Below the pieces are notes generated by a model that did no database searches, was not told the DNA's origin, and worked only from the letters and a program-made list of their open reading frames with translations. From positions 1 through 7,549 of the forward strand of contig JAKLLJ010000150.1 in NCBI GenBank assembly GCA_023150215.1: a stretch of 7,549 bases of DNA. The letters are read 5' to 3'. Positions 1 to 6,141 of the stretch are shown piece by piece (within the stretch, counting starts at the first letter, position 1; the number at the start of each line of letters is the position of its first letter). Source of the DNA: Thauera sp. (lineage in GTDB: Bacteria; Pseudomonadota; Gammaproteobacteria; Burkholderiales; Rhodocyclaceae). A program made the position numbers and the translations under genes.

Positions 1-216
1 ATCGACTCGGCCGGCCAGCGCCGGCTCCTTGTCGAGCTCGCGCCGGATCAGGCTCAGGCGTGCATCGATCAAGGCCTCGAGCTTGGAGACACGTGCGGCG
101 GTATCGTAGTTGGAGCGGGAGTTGGTGATGCCGCGACCGAGCACCTGTCCCTTGTCGTCCATGACGACCGCCTTGGTCGTGGTGGACCCCAGATCAATTC
201 CGACGAAACATTCCAT
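1..216 (-). CDS. bcrA: Benzoyl-CoA reductase subunit A (BcrA), N-terminal part, cut by window edge
   Basis: The 72 visible codons start with ATG at 216 and remain open to position 1, so the rest of this roughly 440-residue family lies outside the window. Residues 2-16 read ECFVGIDLGSTTTKA. This is the phosphate-1 loop of ASKHA-fold ATPases (the BcrA/BadF/HgdC activator family), which binds ATP beta/gamma phosphates. Residues 19-24 (MDDKGQ) and the segment from ITNSRSNYDTA onward also fit BcrA. In the family, BcrA and BcrD form the ATP-hydrolysing electron-activating module that carries a bridging [4Fe-4S] cluster; its Cys ligands are not in this fragment. The AAGGAG ribosome binding site sits 6 nt before the ATG and overlaps the bcrB stop codon, so translation is probably coupled. 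BcrD is the other homologous subunit, but the position directly after bcrB and the N-terminal sequence favour BcrA. Confidence 0.93.
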   Translation of the reverse strand, partial: MECFVGIDLGSTTTKAVVMDDKGQVLGRGITNSRSNYDTAARVSKLEALIDARLSLIRRELDKEPALAGRVD

Positions 217-222
217 GATGCG

Positions 223-228
223 CTCCTT
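223..228 (-). promoter_or_regulatory. Ribosome binding site of bcrA overlapping bcrB stop
   Basis: AAGGAG on the minus strand lies 6 nt upstream of the bcrA ATG. Its first two bases are part of the bcrB TAA codon (227-229), which suits reinitiation by ribosomes finishing bcrB. Confidence 0.85.
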
Positions 229-1525
229 ACGCGGCTGCCAGCGACGCGCCGCTGCGTTTCTGATCGACCATCTGGAAATAGCTTTCCAGGCGGTTCTTGA
301 CGTTTGCGTGCGAGAAATAGCGCGGATCGACGAGGTCGGTCTCGATGAACGCAGCGGGCTTGCCGGTCCGCTTCTCGATCTCGCGCATCATCAGCAGCTG
401 ACCTGCCGAGAAGCTGTTGCAGCTCTTGATCGAGTTGATCAGCAGGCCGTCGGCCTGGTAGTCGTTCATGTACTTCTCGAGCAGTTCGACGCGCTGCGGC
501 AGGTTGTTGTTGGTGTAGCAACCCAGGCAGTAGTCGGCCAGCGTGCCCAGCGGATCGTTCGGGTCATGGCGGAAGCCCTGGTCGTAGAGGCCGCCCACCT
601 TGGTGTAGGAGCTCGCCACCACCACCGCACCTTCGTCGTAGAACAGCTTCCAGAACTCGCGGAAGCTGGTCCAGTTCGGCGGACCTTCGACGACCAGGCG
701 GTACTTCTCTTCCTTCATGTCGCCTTCGGGCGTGATCGGCCCCTTGCCCTCGCGGATGCGCTGCTCGATCTCCTTGCGCACCAGGTCGTAGTACTCGACC
801 GCGTCGGTGGTGCCACGGAAGGCGGTGAACATCGGGCCGATGTAATACACGCCGCCAAAGTAGGCATCGATCGGCGACGGACGGTTCTTCGCACTCTCGA
901 GCACCCACACCAGGTTGTCCTCGGCCTTGGCCGAGTTCTTCAGGTATTCGCGCAGGCGATCGATGTCGAACTTGACGCCCGAGACCTTCTCGAACATCGG
1001 GATGACTTCTTCCTTGAGCTGCTTGACGACGAAGTCACGCATGTTCTTGGTGATCTTGCCGTCGCCCTGATACGGGATCTGCAGCATCACGGTCGGACAC
1101 TTGTACTCGTGGCGCAGCAGCTCGAACCACTTCATGAAGGTGAAGCAGCCGGTGTAGGACAGCAGCAGCATGTCCGGGGCGGGCATCGGCTTGCCGTTGG
1201 GGGCGATGTTGCCGCGCCCCATCATGCCGATGTCGGCCTTGACGTAGGTGCACACGTCCTCGGAGTGGCCGGCCTTCTCGGCGTCCATGATCATGCCGCC
1301 CGACACCTTGCGCATGCCGTTCTGGATGGCGTTGGTCTCGGGCAGGTTGTTGACCATGTCGAAGCACATGATCAGCTCGTTGAGGTTGCCCGGGACGAAG
1401 GTCGACACGACCTTCTCGCCCGACTCCTTGGTGCCGGTGAGACGATCGTAGTTGCCGGCGATCATCTCTTTCTGCTTCACCATCGAGGGTTCTTTGATGA
1501 CTTCGGGGGAGGTGGCTGCGCTCAT
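227..1525 (-). CDS. bcrB: Benzoyl-CoA reductase subunit B (BcrB)
   Basis: This 432-residue protein belongs to the 2-hydroxyacyl-CoA dehydratase D-component family (HgdA/HgdB-like) and corresponds to the about 49-kDa BcrB subunit of class I benzoyl-CoA reductase. With BcrC it forms the substrate-binding, ring-reducing half of the cytoplasmic enzyme. It receives electrons from the BcrA/BcrD ATPase module and adds them to the aromatic ring of benzoyl-CoA. Candidate [4Fe-4S] ligands visible in the sequence are C92 (EDVCTYVKADIG), C127 (SYTGCFTFMKWFELL), C333 and C336 (YCLGCYTNNN) and C369 (SIKSCNSFSAGQ). The late segment AAFIETDLVDPRYFS is typical of this family. There is no signal peptide or membrane segment. 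The ATG at 1525 is chosen because GGAG lies 6 nt upstream and the gene starts 2 nt after the bcrC stop. Nothing looks broken. Confidence 0.95.
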   Translation of the reverse strand: MSAATSPEVIKEPSMVKQKEMIAGNYDRLTGTKESGEKVVSTFVPGNLNELIMCFDMVNNLPETNAIQNGMRKVSGGMIMDAEKAGHSEDVCTYVKADIGMMGRGNIAPNGKPMPAPDMLLLSYTGCFTFMKWFELLRHEYKCPTVMLQIPYQGDGKITKNMRDFVVKQLKEEVIPMFEKVSGVKFDIDRLREYLKNSAKAEDNLVWVLESAKNRPSPIDAYFGGVYYIGPMFTAFRGTTDAVEYYDLVRKEIEQRIREGKGPITPEGDMKEEKYRLVVEGPPNWTSFREFWKLFYDEGAVVVASSYTKVGGLYDQGFRHDPNDPLGTLADYCLGCYTNNNLPQRVELLEKYMNDYQADGLLINSIKSCNSFSAGQLLMMREIEKRTGKPAAFIETDLVDPRYFSHANVKNRLESYFQMVDQKRSGASLAAA

Positions 1526-1527
1526 GA

Positions 1528-2688
1528 TTAGCTCCAGAGTTTGATGGAGTCGGCGAAGGTGCCGGCCTGTTCGCGGATCGGCTGCATCTGGCCCGAGTTT
1601 TCCGCGTACTTGAACGAGATGTAGGGGACGTTGTGCTCGGAGCAGCGGTCCGCCAGCATCGGGCGTTCGAGCAGCGCCGGGTCGCAGAAGCTGGGCGCGG
1701 CGAAGATCACGCCTTCGGCGGCGTTGCTGCGCACCTGCTCGAGCAGGTACTTGCCCTTGTCCTCTTCCTTGTCGTCGTACTTGGCGGCGGTGGCGATCGA
1801 CTCGTGCAGGAAGGCAAGCGAGAGGTTCTGCATCGGATCGTCGCTGGTCGACACCGGGTTGCGCAGCCAGCGATGCACGATGATGTAGTCGTCATCGACG
1901 ATGTAGCAGCCGGCCAGTTCGATCGACTTGATCAGGTTGAGCGGCGGCTGCTCGCAGAACGAGCCGTTGATGACCACGCGACAGTTGTCGCGCTTCTGCG
2001 CCTGGACCTTGTCGGCTGCGGCGAGATACTCGGTCAGCATCTGGTTGTGCTCTTCCACCGGCAGCACCAGGCCGGCGCGCATCAGCAGATAGACCTCGGA
2101 CGACGGCACCTTCCACGGCTCGCGGGAACGCATCGCGTACACCGCCTGCACCAGCTTGCGGTTCTCGTTGTAGACCGCGATCGAGGCGCGCAGCGCGTCG
2201 TCGGTGATCTTGCGCCCGGACAGGTGCTCGAGACCTTCGCGCAGTTCGTTGAGCTCGTTGGTGTAGTAGCTGCCGCCGACATCGTCGCGATAGTTCTGCG
2301 GGACGTCGAAGTAGCGCACGTACTTGCCCGGGAACAGCAGCTTCCACATGCCCGACAGGTTGCGGATGACGTCACAGATGCTGGGGAACAGCATGCCATC
2401 GACGAAATCCATGCGCTTCGACAGGCCCAGCTCGATGGTCGAGCGTGGGATGCGACAGATATAGCTCTGGTAGTAGGCGTCGCCGTGGATCACCTCGAGG
2501 CCGTCACCGCCACCCATGATGCCGAGCGGTAGCATGCCTGCGGCATGAATGATCTCGCGCGGCACATACACCGGCATGTAGGCGATTACCTTGCGAGAGG
2601 GGTCGGCCTCTTTCCACTTTCTTGCGGAAGTGAAATCGAGGTCTTCGTAGAGCGCTTCACAGCGCGCGATGATGTCTGCCGTACTCAT
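1528..2688 (-). CDS. bcrC: Benzoyl-CoA reductase subunit C (BcrC)
   Basis: This 386-residue protein is a second 2-hydroxyacyl-CoA dehydratase D-component homologue and corresponds to the about 44-kDa BcrC subunit. It pairs with BcrB in the ring-reducing module of the ATP-dependent benzoyl-CoA reductase. Family signatures are visible: YMPVYVPREIIHAAGMLPLG (37-56), then C78 in YICRIPRS, C105 in FPSICDVIRNL, and C335 and C349 in the C-terminal SFCDP and ADRCSEH segments. C78, C105 and C335 are good candidates for cluster ligands. A TTG two codons earlier (2694) is also open and only 5 nt from the GGGAG site. The ATG at 2688 (spacing 11 nt, giving MSTADIIARCEALYEDLDF) is preferred because it matches the usual family length as I recall it. 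The gene starts 2 nt after the dch stop and ends 2 nt before bcrB. Confidence 0.95.
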   Translation of the reverse strand: MSTADIIARCEALYEDLDFTSARKWKEADPSRKVIAYMPVYVPREIIHAAGMLPLGIMGGGDGLEVIHGDAYYQSYICRIPRSTIELGLSKRMDFVDGMLFPSICDVIRNLSGMWKLLFPGKYVRYFDVPQNYRDDVGGSYYTNELNELREGLEHLSGRKITDDALRASIAVYNENRKLVQAVYAMRSREPWKVPSSEVYLLMRAGLVLPVEEHNQMLTEYLAAADKVQAQKRDNCRVVINGSFCEQPPLNLIKSIELAGCYIVDDDYIIVHRWLRNPVSTSDDPMQNLSLAFLHESIATAAKYDDKEEDKGKYLLEQVRSNAAEGVIFAAPSFCDPALLERPMLADRCSEHNVPYISFKYAENSGQMQPIREQAGTFADSIKLWS

Positions 2689-2690
2689 GG

Positions 2691-3467
2691 TCAACGGTTC
2701 TCCCAGTTTGCAGGACGCTTCTCGAGAAAGGCCCGAAGACCTTCCACCGCATCGTGGCTAGCCATCAGCTCCTCGAGGTAGAGGGCCTCCACGGTTTCCA
2801 GTTTTTGCTTGATCGCCGGCACCCGGTCGCAGCGTGCGGCACGAACCGCGAAACGCAGCGAGCTGGCGCTCAGCGCAGCAAGATGTTCGTCGTACCACTT
2901 CAGTGCCGCTGCCTCGGGGTCGTCGGCGAGCACGTCGATGAGCCCGATCCGGTGCGCCTCGACGCCGTCGATGCTGCGCCCGGAGTACAGCAGCTCCTCG
3001 GCGCACGACTGGCCGACGCGCGGCGGCAACAGGCAGGAGGCCGCGGGCGCGAACACGCCGAGGCGGATCTCCGGCTGCCCCATGCGCGCATCGGGCGCGG
3101 CGAACAGCAGGTTGCCCGCCGCCGCCACTTCGAGTCCGCCGCCGAGGCACTGGCCGCGGATCGCGACCAGGATCGGCACCGGGCTGTCGAGCATCTGCCG
3201 CACCAGCGCATGCAGGCTCTTGAGCATCTGCGCGCACTGCTCGGGCATGTGCTCATCGACGCTGGCGCCGAAGCTGAAGTGCGGCCCCTCGGCCTCAAGC
3301 AACACCGCGCGCAGCACCGGCGAGGCGAGGTGCGCGCCGAGCGCCTGCTGCAGCGCGCCGATCATCTCGGCATCGACGATGTTCGCCTTCGGCCGCGCCA
3401 GGCGCAGGCGGAGCAGACCGCCGTCGCGCTCGAGCGAAACCTTGAGCGGAGTGATCGCCTCGCTCAT
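2691..3467 (-). CDS. dch: Cyclohexa-1,5-diene-1-carbonyl-CoA hydratase (Dch)
   Basis: This 258-residue crotonase-fold enzyme adds water to cyclohexa-1,5-diene-1-carbonyl-CoA, the benzoyl-CoA reductase product, giving 6-hydroxycyclohex-1-ene-1-carbonyl-CoA. The first oxyanion-hole segment is FSFGAS (64-69). The second is RGQCLGGGLEVA (104-115). Both catalytic glutamates known from enoyl-CoA hydratase are present: E113 in GGGLE and E133 in MGQPE, 20 residues apart as in the classic enzyme. That supports a true hydratase rather than a hydrolase or isomerase. An in-frame start 15 codons upstream (3512) lies inside oah. The ATG at 3467 is chosen because it overlaps the oah stop by one base (TGATG), has GGGAG 7 nt upstream and gives the usual family length. 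Assignment as Dch rather than a generic enoyl-CoA hydratase rests mainly on its place between oah and bcrC. Confidence 0.93.
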   Translation of the reverse strand: MSEAITPLKVSLERDGGLLRLRLARPKANIVDAEMIGALQQALGAHLASPVLRAVLLEAEGPHFSFGASVDEHMPEQCAQMLKSLHALVRQMLDSPVPILVAIRGQCLGGGLEVAAAGNLLFAAPDARMGQPEIRLGVFAPAASCLLPPRVGQSCAEELLYSGRSIDGVEAHRIGLIDVLADDPEAAALKWYDEHLAALSASSLRFAVRAARCDRVPAIKQKLETVEALYLEELMASHDAVEGLRAFLEKRPANWENR

Positions 3468-4600
3468 CACTCGACTCCCGGCATCAGGCTCTCGACCAGC
3501 TCGGGCGACCACGGCGTGCCGGCGGCAAGCGCGCGACGCAGGTCGGTGAACTCGATCTCGCGGCCGGTTTCCTTGTTACCCTCGTTGAACGCGCGGAAGC
3601 CGGTGCGGGCCTCGTTCATCATGTTCAGCGCGAGCCAGGCGCGGCTGTTTTCCTTGTTGCGGTTCCAGGCATCGAGCTTGGGCTTGCGCAGCTCCTCGAA
3701 GCTCTTGGTCAGGCATTCGGGGAAGGTCGCGATCAGCTTCGCGCACAGCTTCTCGACCGCCTCGTCGAGCAGCGACAGGTCGATCTCGCCGCGCTTGAGC
3801 AAGGCCTTGCCAGCGGCCAGCTCTTCGCCGGTCTTGAATTCGCCATGGACGATGCGGCCGAATTCGTCGAGATAGCGGTCGGTGATGGCCAGCGGGTTGG
3901 GCACGAATTTGCCGTCGACCTTGAGTGCCGGCACGATCTGCGAGCAGATGCCGAGACGGTAGGCCTTGTGCGCCGAGAACGGCTCGCACAGCGTGCCGGA
4001 GACCATCGCCTGCTCGCAGCCGATCATCACCGGCAGGAAGTCGGTCGCACCGCCGATCGCCGCCGAGCCGTGCTTGGGACCGGCCTGGCCGAAGTTGGCG
4101 AGGTCCTGTGCGACGGTGAAGTCGGCCGCCATGCCGATTTCCTGGCCACCGCCGATGCGCATGCCATTGACGCGGCACACCACCGGCTTGTCGCACCCCA
4201 GGATCGCCGACACCATGTCGTTGAAGAGGCGCATGTACTGGCGGTATTCCTGCGGGTTGCCGGCGTAGTACTCGGCGTATTCCTTGGTGTTGCCACCGGT
4301 GCAGAAGGCCTTGTCGCCGACCGCGGTGAAGACCACCGAGGCCACGTCGCGCGCATTCGAGGCGGCGCGGAAGGCAAGGATCAGCCCCTTCACCATGTCG
4401 GTGGTGTAGGAGTTGTACTGCTTCGGGTTGTCCAGCCAGATCCACGCGTTGTACAGGCCCGGCACCACCTCGCCCTTGAGGTCGCGTGCGGGGCGCTTCT
4501 CGTAGACCACGCCCTGGACCACGGTCTCGGGCACCAGGTTGTGATCGACCAGGTGTTTCGGTGCGGTCTGCTCGAGCACGCGTTGCGTCGTTTGCTTCAT
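3467..4600 (-). CDS. oah: 6-oxocyclohex-1-ene-1-carbonyl-CoA hydrolase (Oah, ring-opening)
   Basis: This 377-residue protein is an enlarged crotonase-family enzyme, about 120 residues longer than a plain enoyl-CoA hydratase. It hydrates 6-oxocyclohex-1-ene-1-carbonyl-CoA and cleaves the C-C bond hydrolytically, yielding 3-hydroxypimelyl-CoA and so ending the alicyclic stage of benzoate breakdown. The N-terminal extension contains NAWIWLDNPKQYNSYTTDMV (51-70). The oxyanion-hole segments are FCTGGNTKEY (99-108) and RIGGGQEIGMAADF (148-161). E154 matches the first hydratase glutamate, but the position of the second one is glycine (G174 in FGQAGPK), as expected for a changed chemistry. The start at 4600 has AGAGGAG 9 nt upstream. 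The stop overlaps dch by one base. The assignment is firm given length, motifs and neighbours. Confidence 0.95.
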   Translation of the reverse strand: MKQTTQRVLEQTAPKHLVDHNLVPETVVQGVVYEKRPARDLKGEVVPGLYNAWIWLDNPKQYNSYTTDMVKGLILAFRAASNARDVASVVFTAVGDKAFCTGGNTKEYAEYYAGNPQEYRQYMRLFNDMVSAILGCDKPVVCRVNGMRIGGGQEIGMAADFTVAQDLANFGQAGPKHGSAAIGGATDFLPVMIGCEQAMVSGTLCEPFSAHKAYRLGICSQIVPALKVDGKFVPNPLAITDRYLDEFGRIVHGEFKTGEELAAGKALLKRGEIDLSLLDEAVEKLCAKLIATFPECLTKSFEELRKPKLDAWNRNKENSRAWLALNMMNEARTGFRAFNEGNKETGREIEFTDLRRALAAGTPWSPELVESLMPGVE

Positions 4601-4609
4601 CTCGTGTGG

Positions 4610-4616
4610 CTCCTCT
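4610..4616 (-). promoter_or_regulatory. Ribosome binding site of oah
   Basis: AGAGGAG on the minus strand lies 9 nt before the oah ATG, inside the 51-nt had-oah spacer (4601-4651). This is the only spacer in the operon long enough to give oah fully independent initiation. I see no convincing promoter or terminator in the rest of the spacer. Confidence 0.75.
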
Positions 4617-4651
4617 GTCTGCGCTCTTGTCGGTGTGTCGGGGGGTGTTGG

Positions 4652-5719
4652 TCAGGGGGTCAGAATTGCGCGGCGGCTGAGCTTGTGGGCATGGGCGGCC
4701 TCGAACACTTCGTTGATCTGCGCGAGCGGGTGACGCTCGACGAAGCTGCCGAGGTCGATCTTGCCGTCGAGCACCAGGTCCAGCGCCGCGGGGTAGTACT
4801 CGGGCAGGCAGCCCCAGTTGCCGAGCGCACGGGCATGGAAGGCCATCAGGTTGGAGAGGCGGACCTCGATCCTGTCCATCGTGAAGCCGACCACGGCAAG
4901 CGTGGCGCCATGGACCAGCAGGCCATACGCGCTGGTCTGACCGGCGCCGCTGCCGGAGCACTCGAAGATCTTCCAGCGCGTGGTGCGCAGGCCGTTGGCC
5001 TTCGCGTGCGCCTCGATCGCCTTCTTGAGGTCGCGCCCGCTGATCTCGCGCGCATTGAGCGTGAGCGCCGCGCCGTGCTTCGACATCTGCTCGAGCTTGA
5101 CCGGATCGACGTCGATCGCCACCACGCTGGCGCCGAACGCATTGGCGATCTGCACCGCATAGCCGCCGACACCGCCGACACCGATCACGATCGCGACATC
5201 GCCCGGCTCGACGCCGGCCTGGGTCACCGCCTGGTAGGGCGTCGTCACCGCATCGGCCACCACCGAGACGTCGGCCAGTTGCAGCCCGGCGGCAGCGAGT
5301 CGCTTCTCATCGACCGCACACAGGCCGCGTGCCGGCACCACGACATGGGAGGCGAAGCCGCCCTGGATGTCGTTGCCCGGCATCACCTGGTCGCGGCAGA
5401 TCGTGCCGTGGCCGGACGTGCAGAGCTCGCAGGTGCCGCAGGGCATCACCGCGGGAATGACCACCGCCTGGCCCATCCACTGCGCGGCAGCGCTGCCGGC
5501 ACGCACCACCCGCCCGCTGATCTCGTGGCCGAGGGCAAGCGGCAGCGCGTGATTGGTGCGCACACCGTCGTAGAAGTAGCCGAGGTCGGTGTGGCAAACG
5601 CCGCAACCGGCGACCTCGACCACGACCTCGCCAGCGCCAAGCTCGCCGATCTCGAACGCGGTGCGGACCATCGGCTCGCCCGGGGTGACCATCATCCAGC
5701 GGTACGGGCTGCTGCTCAT
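4652..5719 (-). CDS. had: 6-hydroxycyclohex-1-ene-1-carbonyl-CoA dehydrogenase (Had)
   Basis: This 355-residue zinc-containing medium-chain alcohol dehydrogenase oxidises 6-hydroxycyclohex-1-ene-1-carbonyl-CoA to the 6-oxo compound with NAD+. The GroES-like N-terminal domain carries the catalytic zinc residues C42 (GCGVCHTD) and H65-E66 (GHEISG). It also has the four structural-zinc cysteines C94, C97, C100 and C108. The Rossmann domain shows VIGVGGVGGYAVQ (178-190), and D203 ends the second strand (VVAIDVD), which favours NAD+ over NADP+. ATG 5719 is chosen because GGAG lies 6 nt upstream. The ATG at 5731, four codons earlier, has no good ribosome binding site and itself overlaps that GGAG. 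It is the first gene of the operon, divergent from korA. The family alone would only say alcohol dehydrogenase; the substrate comes from context. Confidence 0.93.
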   Translation of the reverse strand: MSSSPYRWMMVTPGEPMVRTAFEIGELGAGEVVVEVAGCGVCHTDLGYFYDGVRTNHALPLALGHEISGRVVRAGSAAAQWMGQAVVIPAVMPCGTCELCTSGHGTICRDQVMPGNDIQGGFASHVVVPARGLCAVDEKRLAAAGLQLADVSVVADAVTTPYQAVTQAGVEPGDVAIVIGVGGVGGYAVQIANAFGASVVAIDVDPVKLEQMSKHGAALTLNAREISGRDLKKAIEAHAKANGLRTTRWKIFECSGSGAGQTSAYGLLVHGATLAVVGFTMDRIEVRLSNLMAFHARALGNWGCLPEYYPAALDLVLDGKIDLGSFVERHPLAQINEVFEAAHAHKLSRRAILTP

Positions 5720-5725
5720 GTGCGT

Positions 5726-5729
5726 CTCC
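5726..5729 (-). promoter_or_regulatory. Ribosome binding site that fixes the had start
   Basis: GGAG on the minus strand lies 6 nt before ATG 5719. It sits immediately after the first base triplet of the alternative ATG at 5731, so the longer reading would translate through its own best ribosome binding site. Confidence 0.7.
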
Positions 5730-5737
5730 ATTCCAGT

Positions 5738-5760
5738 GCGGCATCGAAGCCGCGTTTTTT
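5738..5760 (+). terminator. Terminator-like hairpin with T6 tract, reading toward korA
   Basis: On the plus strand GCGGC (5738-5742) pairs with GCCGC (5749-5753) around a 6-nt loop. A G and six T residues (5755-5760) follow. The stem is short (5 GC pairs plus a possible G-U), so it would be a weak intrinsic terminator. No plus-strand gene ends here; its likely use would be to stop antisense transcription leaving the had-bcr operon. On the minus strand the same hairpin lies in the had leader about 20 nt before the start codon and could affect translation instead. Confidence 0.4.
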
Positions 5761-5781
5761 ACGTTGACGTTAACGTTACTT
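5758..5781. promoter_or_regulatory. TTnACG hexamer repeat block 1 (putative operator near had)
   Basis: Three hexamers follow each other without a gap: TTTACG (5758), TTGACG (5764) and TTAACG (5770). A partial fourth, TTAC, starts at 5776. The block includes the perfect 10-bp palindrome ACGTTAACGT (5767-5776). It lies 39-62 nt upstream of the had start, a position where a bound regulator could block or activate had transcription. The factor is unknown. ACGT-core dyads of this kind recall operators of MerR- or TetR-family regulators of acyl-CoA catabolism, but that is recollection and inference. Confidence 0.5.
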
Positions 5782-5890
5782 TTCAGCTTTGTTGCGACCG
5801 GCTTGGTGGCTGACTGCCAGACATCAGAGGTGGGCCTCACGCCCTGCCCTTGCCTGCTCGCCCCCCGCTTCGAGGTCGCTGAACATCAAG

Positions 5891-5905
5891 TTAACGTTCG
5901 CGTCA
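5891..5905. promoter_or_regulatory. TTnACG repeat block 2 (putative operator, mid-region)
   Basis: TTAACG (5891-5896), TTCGCG (5897-5902) and TCA follow each other. The pattern matches the other two blocks at 6-bp spacing. It is preceded by CAAG, giving CAAGTTAA (5887-5894), which recurs at 5956-5963. It would overlap the start point of the candidate minus-strand promoter with -10 at 5905-5910. Confidence 0.4.
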
Positions 5906-5910
5906 TTATC
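5905..5910 (-). promoter_or_regulatory. Possible -10 element for the had-bcr operon
   Basis: GATAAT on the minus strand matches the sigma-70 -10 consensus at 5 of 6 positions in an otherwise GC-rich region. The expected -35 position is poor (GTTGCA at 17-nt spacing), so an activator would be needed. Transcription would start near 5898, leaving a leader of about 179 nt before had. Confidence 0.3.
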
Positions 5911-5984
5911 TTGTGCCGCGACAGCCGTGCAACCGGATGTCTGCTGCGTTGGAGACAAGTTAAGGCAAGCCGCCAAGACAGCGG

Positions 5985-5998
5985 TTGACCTAAGTCAA
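5985..5998. promoter_or_regulatory. FNR/CRP-type dyad TTGAC-N4-GTCAA
   Basis: TTGAC (5985-5989) and GTCAA (5994-5998) are perfect inverted repeats with a 4-nt spacer; the symmetry extends to GTTGAC/GTCAAC (5984-5999). Geometry and outer bases match the FNR consensus TTGAT-N4-ATCAA; only the innermost base of each arm differs (C for T). An anaerobiosis-responsive FNR/CRP family regulator would fit the oxygen-sensitive pathway. The centre lies 41.5 bp upstream of the start predicted from the -10 at 6021-6026, the classic class II activator position. Confidence 0.6.
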
Positions 5999-6002
5999 CA
6001 GA

Positions 6003-6025
6003 TTGACGTTTGCGTCAACGTAAAC
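6003..6025. promoter_or_regulatory. TTnACG repeat block 3 (putative operator near korA)
   Basis: TTGACG (6003), TTTGCG (6009), TCAACG (6015) and TAAAC (6021) follow at 6-bp steps. The first 16 bases form a perfect dyad, TTGACG-TTTG-CGTCAA (6003-6018). It lies between the FNR-type dyad and the candidate korA -10, overlapping the latter, so a bound protein could repress korA. Confidence 0.5.
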
Positions 6026-6026
6026 T
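6021..6026 (+). promoter_or_regulatory. Possible korA -10 element
   Basis: TAAACT matches the sigma-70 -10 consensus at 4 of 6 positions. There is no -35 box at 16-18 nt, as expected for a class II activator-dependent promoter. The implied start is about 6033, giving a leader of about 151 nt before korA. Its support is mainly the exact -41.5 spacing to the upstream dyad. Confidence 0.35.
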
Positions 6027-6141
6027 TGACCACATCGAGGGTGACCGGTCCGCTGCAATCGCATGACCCGCCTCGCCTCCGATCCAGCGTCGCACCCGGC
6101 ACGGCCGCGGGCGACGCAAGCGTGGCCCCGAGATGGATCAA

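Noticed and set aside
110..1531. A 473-codon plus-strand open frame opposite bcrB and bcrA.
   Set aside because: Antisense shadow of bcrB. It is low in complexity and without recognisable motifs; the minus-strand reading has conserved cysteines and family segments.
3576..4961. A 461-codon minus-strand frame overlapping oah and the end of had.
   Set aside because: Out-of-frame shadow, Arg/Gly-rich, spanning the had-oah spacer; oah in the other frame has the correct length and motifs.
3845..5767. A 640-codon open frame on the plus strand opposite had and oah.
   Set aside because: It runs antisense to two genes with clear catalytic motifs. Its product is His/Arg/Val-rich with no family signature, as expected from mirrored GC-rich codon usage.
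5307..5840. A 177-codon minus-strand frame with an NVNVNV run that might be an N-terminal extension of had.
   Set aside because: It is in a different frame from had, and the NV run is just the TTnACG operator repeat read as codons.
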